From Sphingomonas sp. (GTDB lineage: Bacteria; Pseudomonadota; Alphaproteobacteria; Sphingomonadales; Sphingomonadaceae), in contig NZ_JANINP010000007.1 of NCBI RefSeq assembly GCF_024508665.1, positions 744,001-808,000 on the forward strand: 64,000 bases of DNA, in the 5' to 3' direction. The position numbers and the translations under genes are program-made. The notes beneath the pieces were generated by a model. The model was not told where the DNA came from. It worked only from the letters and a program-made list of their open reading frames with translations, and searched no databases. This document shows positions 60,378-64,000 of the stretch, one piece after another (positions within the stretch are counted from its first letter, which is position 1; every line of letters begins with the position of its first letter).

Positions 60378-61532
60378 CTACGCGCCCAGGCAATCGGCCA
60401 GCAGGACGCTCGTTCCCGCGCCATTGAAGGCGCCGCCAGCCTTATTTCCGCGAAGATCCATCCCGCAAATCAACGCTTGGCCTGCATATGTACCGCCAAA
60501 TACGATGCCGTATTTTTGGTTATTTGCATCGCCGCTATAGCCACCGCTTCGCCCACCGGAAAAGACAACGCCGTTGCCGCCAATGACGTTCACACCGTAC
60601 GTTTCGGTGGCGGCATTAGTGGCATTATTTCCCAGGAATGCTGCGTTCGAGAACTGCGCGTCCTGGACGTTGCCGATCACCAAGCCATGGCTAATGTTTT
60701 TCTCAGATCGAAGATTGGAAAACTGAAGATCCTGAGTTTGACTGCCGTCAATGACCAAGCCGCGAAAGCCGCCGAACCCAATACGACTCCCGTTCCAGTT
60801 CACGGTCGTAATGCGCCCGCCAGCCGTCCCGCTGTCGAAGACGACGCCGTCAGAAGCTGAGTTGTCGAAATCACAGGCGTTGATCCAAAGGTCCGTTACA
60901 TATTGCGTCGCACCTGGCACAACCCTCATCCCGTACGATGCTCGTTGCGACACGCAGGTGTCGAACCATGCGCCGTCCGTCTGCGTAACCAGGAATGCGA
61001 CAGTACCTCCACCCTGCGCGTTTCTGAATGTGGTACAGGTGTGAAGATATTGATTCCCGCCTCCGCCGATTACGAAGCCGTTGCCCAGATGATCACTGAT
61101 ATCGACATTGCGAATTCGACAGGCGCGATTGTCGCCCTCTAGAACAACTCCTTGAAACGGCGTCCGGATCCAAATGTTCTCGACCCCAATCGACCGCTGT
61201 CCGTTGATGCGGATTGCGGCGCCGGCGGTTGCTGAGCCGCTGACTTCGAGGGTCATGTCTCTGACGCCGCCGCCCGAGAAAGCCGGTGAAGCGTAGAAGT
61301 TTAGAATGTCAGCCGCGGTATTGGTCGATACTATCTTGGTCGCATCCACTCCTTCACCGATCAACATCACGTTGGCGGATGAGATCGTCAACGTGCCGCT
61401 GATCTTGTAGGTCCCGGCTGGGAAAGACACGATCCCCCCGGTAGCGCCGGCTGCTGTGATCGCATTGCGGATAGCGGTAGTATCGTCGGTCACGCCGTTG
61501 CCGACAGCTCCATAAGTAAGCACGGAAATCAT
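60378..61532 (-). CDS. Right-handed beta-helix protein (pectate-lyase-3/tailspike type)
   Basis: The 384-residue protein begins MISVLTYGAVGNGVTDDTTA followed by GGIVSFPAGTYKISGTL, the N-terminal cap typical of Pfam Pectate_lyase_3 proteins. Repeating short-strand coils follow (VENIWIRTPFQGVVLEGDN, VDISDHLGNGFVIGGGGN, LRSEKNISHGLVIGNVQD). No signal peptide is seen. The fold occurs in phage tailspikes, pectin lyases and epimerases, and no catalytic set can be named by eye. GGAGA precedes ATG 61532. It is isolated from the sugar island, of lower GC content, and without phage genes beside it. Confidence 0.72.
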   Translation of the reverse strand: MISVLTYGAVGNGVTDDTTAIRNAITAAGATGGIVSFPAGTYKISGTLTISSANVMLIGEGVDATKIVSTNTAADILNFYASPAFSGGGVRDMTLEVSGSATAGAAIRINGQRSIGVENIWIRTPFQGVVLEGDNRACRIRNVDISDHLGNGFVIGGGGNQYLHTCTTFRNAQGGGTVAFLVTQTDGAWFDTCVSQRASYGMRVVPGATQYVTDLWINACDFDNSASDGVVFDSGTAGGRITTVNWNGSRIGFGGFRGLVIDGSQTQDLQFSNLRSEKNISHGLVIGNVQDAQFSNAAFLGNNATNAATETYGVNVIGGNGVVFSGGRSGGYSGDANNQKYGIVFGGTYAGQALICGMDLRGNKAGGAFNGAGTSVLLADCLGA

Positions 61533-61931
61533 GGGTTCTCCAGCTTTTTGAGACGGGAAGTGTCTCCCGAACAAAGCAAGAACATTTGAAATCCTACATT
61601 GCAATCGGCCTTAGCCGAGAGCGCCCCCTCCAGGCCCCGACTCATCAGCCAGATCGTTGGATTGCTATCCGCGAGCTAACTGTCGGCGACCGATTGCAAG
61701 TCAATGTGGTCCGAAGGCGATCGGTGGGGGCTGCTACGCGCCCTAATTTCGGTCGTTCAGGCGCTACCTTCCTGCTCTCAAAAGCCGTCGCGGCCGGCGC
61801 CCGGACAAATCCGCCATCCGCACATGTGTCGCCAAACGGCGGGATCAACCGAGAGCTGCCGTTCGCGAGCGTCCCGAAAAGAATCGTGTTTTGGGAAAAT
61901 GGACCTAGTTTTCTATACGTTGGGCGGAACG
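61533..61931. other. About 400 bases without a recognised gene
   Basis: This gap between the beta-helix gene start and the LysR stop has open frames on both strands, but none has a plausible ribosome-binding site, family motif or consistent codon pattern. It should hold the beta-helix gene promoter. It may be a remnant of a decayed insertion. Confidence 0.4.
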
Positions 61932-62825
61932 TCATGCCAACGCAGCGAGCCTGTCACGGAGCCAGCTTTGTACCGGATGGTTGGTCGTGCGTTCGTGCCA
62001 GATGCTGGTGATGACAAATCCGGGTATCTGGAGCGGCGGTTCGAGCACCTGCACCCGGTCCGACCAACCGTCCGCGATCCGGCGTGGGATTAGCGCGATC
62101 ATATCGGATCGTGACACGATCTCCGGCACAATCAGGAAGCCCGACGTGGACAACGCGACGGTACGACGGCGGCCGATCGCCTCAAGAGCCGCATCGGTCG
62201 GCCCGGTAAAGCCGCCGCCCTGAGGCGAAACGACGACATGGTCCAACGCGCAGAACAAGTCCAGATCAAGGACACCGCGTATGGCTGGATGTCCCTGTCG
62301 CGCGACGACCACATACTCCTCCTCGAAGAGTCGGCGCTGGCGCATCGCCGCCGGCGCGTGCTCGGGCGTTGCCAACGCCAGGTCCACCTCGCCACGCTCC
62401 AACTGTGTCGTGAGAGCCATCATATCGAACGCCCGCCAGGCGATGCGGATCATCGGCGCCTCGGCCCGCAAGGCGATCGAGTAGCGTGTCAGCAGCGCAT
62501 ACTGGACGTAGTCACTCGCCGCGATCACCACGGTCGCACGCAGGGTCTCCGGATTGATCGGCGCTCCTTGCTCCACGACGCGGCGAACACCCTCCAGCGC
62601 CTCGTGCAGCGGCTGCATCAGCTCGAGTGCCCGCTGGGTCGGGATCATTCCGCGCTGGCCCGGGATCAGGAGCGGATCGCCGAGTGCATCGCGAAGTCTT
62701 GCCAGCCGTGCCGACAAGGCTGGCTGACTGAGGTTCAGCCGGCGCGCGGCGTGCGTAACGTTGCGCTCCGCAAGCAGGGTCTCAAGCGTAACGAGAAGTC
62801 CGAGATCGAGGTTTCTGGTATCCAT
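61932..62825 (-). CDS. LysR-family regulator (NodD-like N-terminus)
   Basis: The 297-residue protein starts MDTRNLDLGLLVTLETLLAE, with LysR helix-turn-helix NVTHAARRLNLSQPALSARL and an effector domain containing VVIAASDYVQYALL and a late SDMIALIPRRIADGW. The NLDLGLL...ALSARLARLRDALGDPLL pattern is the NodD/LeuO-like branch. It is divergent from the NAD(P)H oxidoreductase gene at 63108, the usual arrangement for regulation of quinone or redox-stress reductases. The 282-base gap between them holds both promoters. No clear operator was identified. Confidence 0.9.
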   Translation of the reverse strand: MDTRNLDLGLLVTLETLLAERNVTHAARRLNLSQPALSARLARLRDALGDPLLIPGQRGMIPTQRALELMQPLHEALEGVRRVVEQGAPINPETLRATVVIAASDYVQYALLTRYSIALRAEAPMIRIAWRAFDMMALTTQLERGEVDLALATPEHAPAAMRQRRLFEEEYVVVARQGHPAIRGVLDLDLFCALDHVVVSPQGGGFTGPTDAALEAIGRRRTVALSTSGFLIVPEIVSRSDMIALIPRRIADGWSDRVQVLEPPLQIPGFVITSIWHERTTNHPVQSWLRDRLAALA

Positions 62826-63107
62826 CGTTTCGATAACGACACGTAAAACGTTCGATTTCAATACCCAAGTTGGCCGCACCATTTACGTGGGGAGCAGGCT
62901 AAATCCTGCGGCGCTTCAATCGACGGCACGGATACCAGTTCACCTATGAAAGCTATCCAGGCTTTTCCGCACCAAGGGCTCGACTGCCCGACGCTAAGGA
63001 CCTCCCCGACCACGTCGAACCCGGACCGGCTCCAGGAATCTGTCGGCCATTTTGGCGATATTGTCGTCGAATGCTGACTACCCCCCCACCATCAAGAAGA
63101 GATCATC

Positions 63108-63890
63108 ATGAAAGTTCTCGTTGTTTACGCGCACCCCGAACCCACTTCGCTGACGCGGCAGTTGGTAGATGTGACTGCTGAGACGTTGTCGGCATCGGGG
63201 CACACCGTGATCCATTCGGACCTCTACGGCATGAAGTGGAAGGCGGTGTACGACGCCGATGACTTTCCGGTGCGCGACAACCCTGAACGGCTGTCGTTCA
63301 TCATGGAATCAGGCCATGCTTACGCGAACGGGCATCAGACGGCCGACGTGATCGCGGAGCAGCAGAAGCTGGTTGAGGCCGATGCTGTGGTCTTGCAATT
63401 CCCGCTGTGGTGGTACGGCGTGCCCGCGATCCTGAAGGGCTGGATAGAGAGAGTCTATGCCTTCGGTTTTGCCTACGGGTATCAGAATGGCTCCAACGAG
63501 TTTCGCTTCGGGGACGGCATCCTCAAGGGCAAGCGAGCGCTGGTCAACGTGCAGGCAGGCGGCCCAGTGGCCGATTATGGCCCGCGGGGTATCAACGGGC
63601 CGATAGAGCAACTGTTGTTCCCGCTGACTCATGGCGCGCTGTTCTACCCCGGCATGGACGTGCTCCCCACGCACGCGGTCTATGGCGCCGGTCATGTTTC
63701 GACGGCGGAGGAAGTGGAGGCGATCAAGGCAGAATGGCGTGTGCGTCTCGCCGGGCTATTCACCGACAAGCCGATTCCCTTCCGTCCGCAAAACGACGGC
63801 GACTTCCCCGATCGCCACACCATGGCCGATCACGTTGCGCCGGGGCAAACCGGCATCGCCGCGCACTTTGCCGATCAGGTCGACGCATAA
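63108..63890 (+). CDS. NAD(P)H quinone oxidoreductase, flavodoxin-like fold
   Basis: The 260-residue flavoprotein has the opening KVLVVYAHPEPTSLTRQL, the LQFPLWWYGVPAILKGWIERV FMN and substrate segment, and QAGGPVADYGPRGINGPIEQ, all marks of the NQO1/KefF/MdaB family. It reduces quinones or similar electrophiles in two-electron steps. GAAGAGATC lies before ATG 63108. It is divergent from a LysR regulator and followed 12 bases later by an MFS gene, suggesting a small detoxification operon. Confidence 0.9.
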   Translation: MKVLVVYAHPEPTSLTRQLVDVTAETLSASGHTVIHSDLYGMKWKAVYDADDFPVRDNPERLSFIMESGHAYANGHQTADVIAEQQKLVEADAVVLQFPLWWYGVPAILKGWIERVYAFGFAYGYQNGSNEFRFGDGILKGKRALVNVQAGGPVADYGPRGINGPIEQLLFPLTHGALFYPGMDVLPTHAVYGAGHVSTAEEVEAIKAEWRVRLAGLFTDKPIPFRPQNDGDFPDRHTMADHVAPGQTGIAAHFADQVDA

Positions 63891-63902
63891 AGAGCAACAC
63901 CG

Positions 63903-64000
63903 ATGTCGCCTGCATTGTTCGCGCTTGCTGTGGCGGCCCTAGCCATCGGCACGACGGAGTTCGTCATGACCGGGCTCGCCCCGGGATAGCAGCGCTACTT
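63903..64000 (+). pseudogene. Start of an MFS efflux transporter with an early frameshift (window-truncated)
   Basis: The frame reads MSPALFALAVAALAIGTTEF then VMTGLAPG, the first membrane segment of the AraJ/YdhP-type MFS group, and hits TAG at 63987-63989. In the next frame the sequence continues G-I-A-A-L-L, the expected continuation, so one base appears to be missing in the C-rich run at 63979-63985. Either the gene is broken or the base is a sequencing or assembly error. The rest lies outside the window. Confidence 0.6.

Noticed and set aside
1..64000. CRISPR array, rRNA, tRNA or riboswitch
   Set aside because: No regularly spaced repeats, conserved rRNA/tRNA segments or recognisable riboswitch cores were seen on reading the window. 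Small RNAs cannot be excluded by eye.

Overview
The window is GC-rich, densely coded DNA from an alphaproteobacterium, most likely a sphingomonad. The reasons are the Oar-like TonB receptor with an EIVVTGSRIK plug start, GTG/ATGA-coupled operons, FadR-type regulators beside glycoside hydrolases, and a complete non-phosphorylative L-rhamnose pathway of the type described in Sphingomonas. No rRNA, tRNA, CRISPR array or insertion sequence was seen.

Positions 1-54,500 form one large plant-glycan utilisation island. (i) 1-5,718: XylH/RbsC-type sugar ABC transporter, a MalE-type binding-protein homologue without a signal peptide, a Gfo/Idh/MocA dehydrogenase and an SDR. (ii) 5,766-24,552: two paralogous FadR-type regulators flanking exported enzymes: a five-bladed-propeller hydrolase, two GH106 rhamnosidases, a GH29 fucosidase, a clan GH-A (GH5-like) hydrolase, an SGNH esterase and a GH42 galactosidase. 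(iii) 24,662-29,024: a translationally coupled trio of GH127, a RuBisCO-like protein (RLP) and a DUF1537 kinase, the signature of 3-oxo-isoapionate (D-apiose/D-apionate) catabolism. (iv) 29,184-40,054, minus strand: the operon rhmD - diketo-acid hydrolase - SDR - lactonase - GH78 - racemase-like protein - MFS - GH42. (v) 40,125-45,991, minus strand: glcF, glcE, glcD, L-rhamnose dehydrogenase and lldD. (vi) 46,030-54,515: TIM-barrel isomerase, DeoR regulator, split transketolase, FGGY kinase and TonB receptor, which looks like the isomerase/kinase/transketolase route for apiose.

Together the genes would import and trim oligosaccharides carrying rhamnose, fucose, galactose, arabinose and apiose. 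Rhamnose would become pyruvate plus L-lactate, with lactate oxidised by LldD. Apiose would be handled by two routes, one of which should release glycolate for GlcDEF. That sugar set is the one found in rhamnogalacturonan-II side chains, but apiosylated plant glycosides would also fit.

Two regulatory signals tie the island together. An AT-rich 13-mer, ATNATAYNATNAT, lies before at least five operons and is probably the FadR-type operator. Ten-base CGAAA-type repeats flank deoR.

Positions 54,500-64,000 hold unrelated accessory genes: LysR/alpha-beta hydrolase, tautomerase/HxlR, an S8 peptidase, an orphan beta-helix protein, LysR/quinone reductase, and an MFS gene that is broken by an in-frame stop at the window edge.
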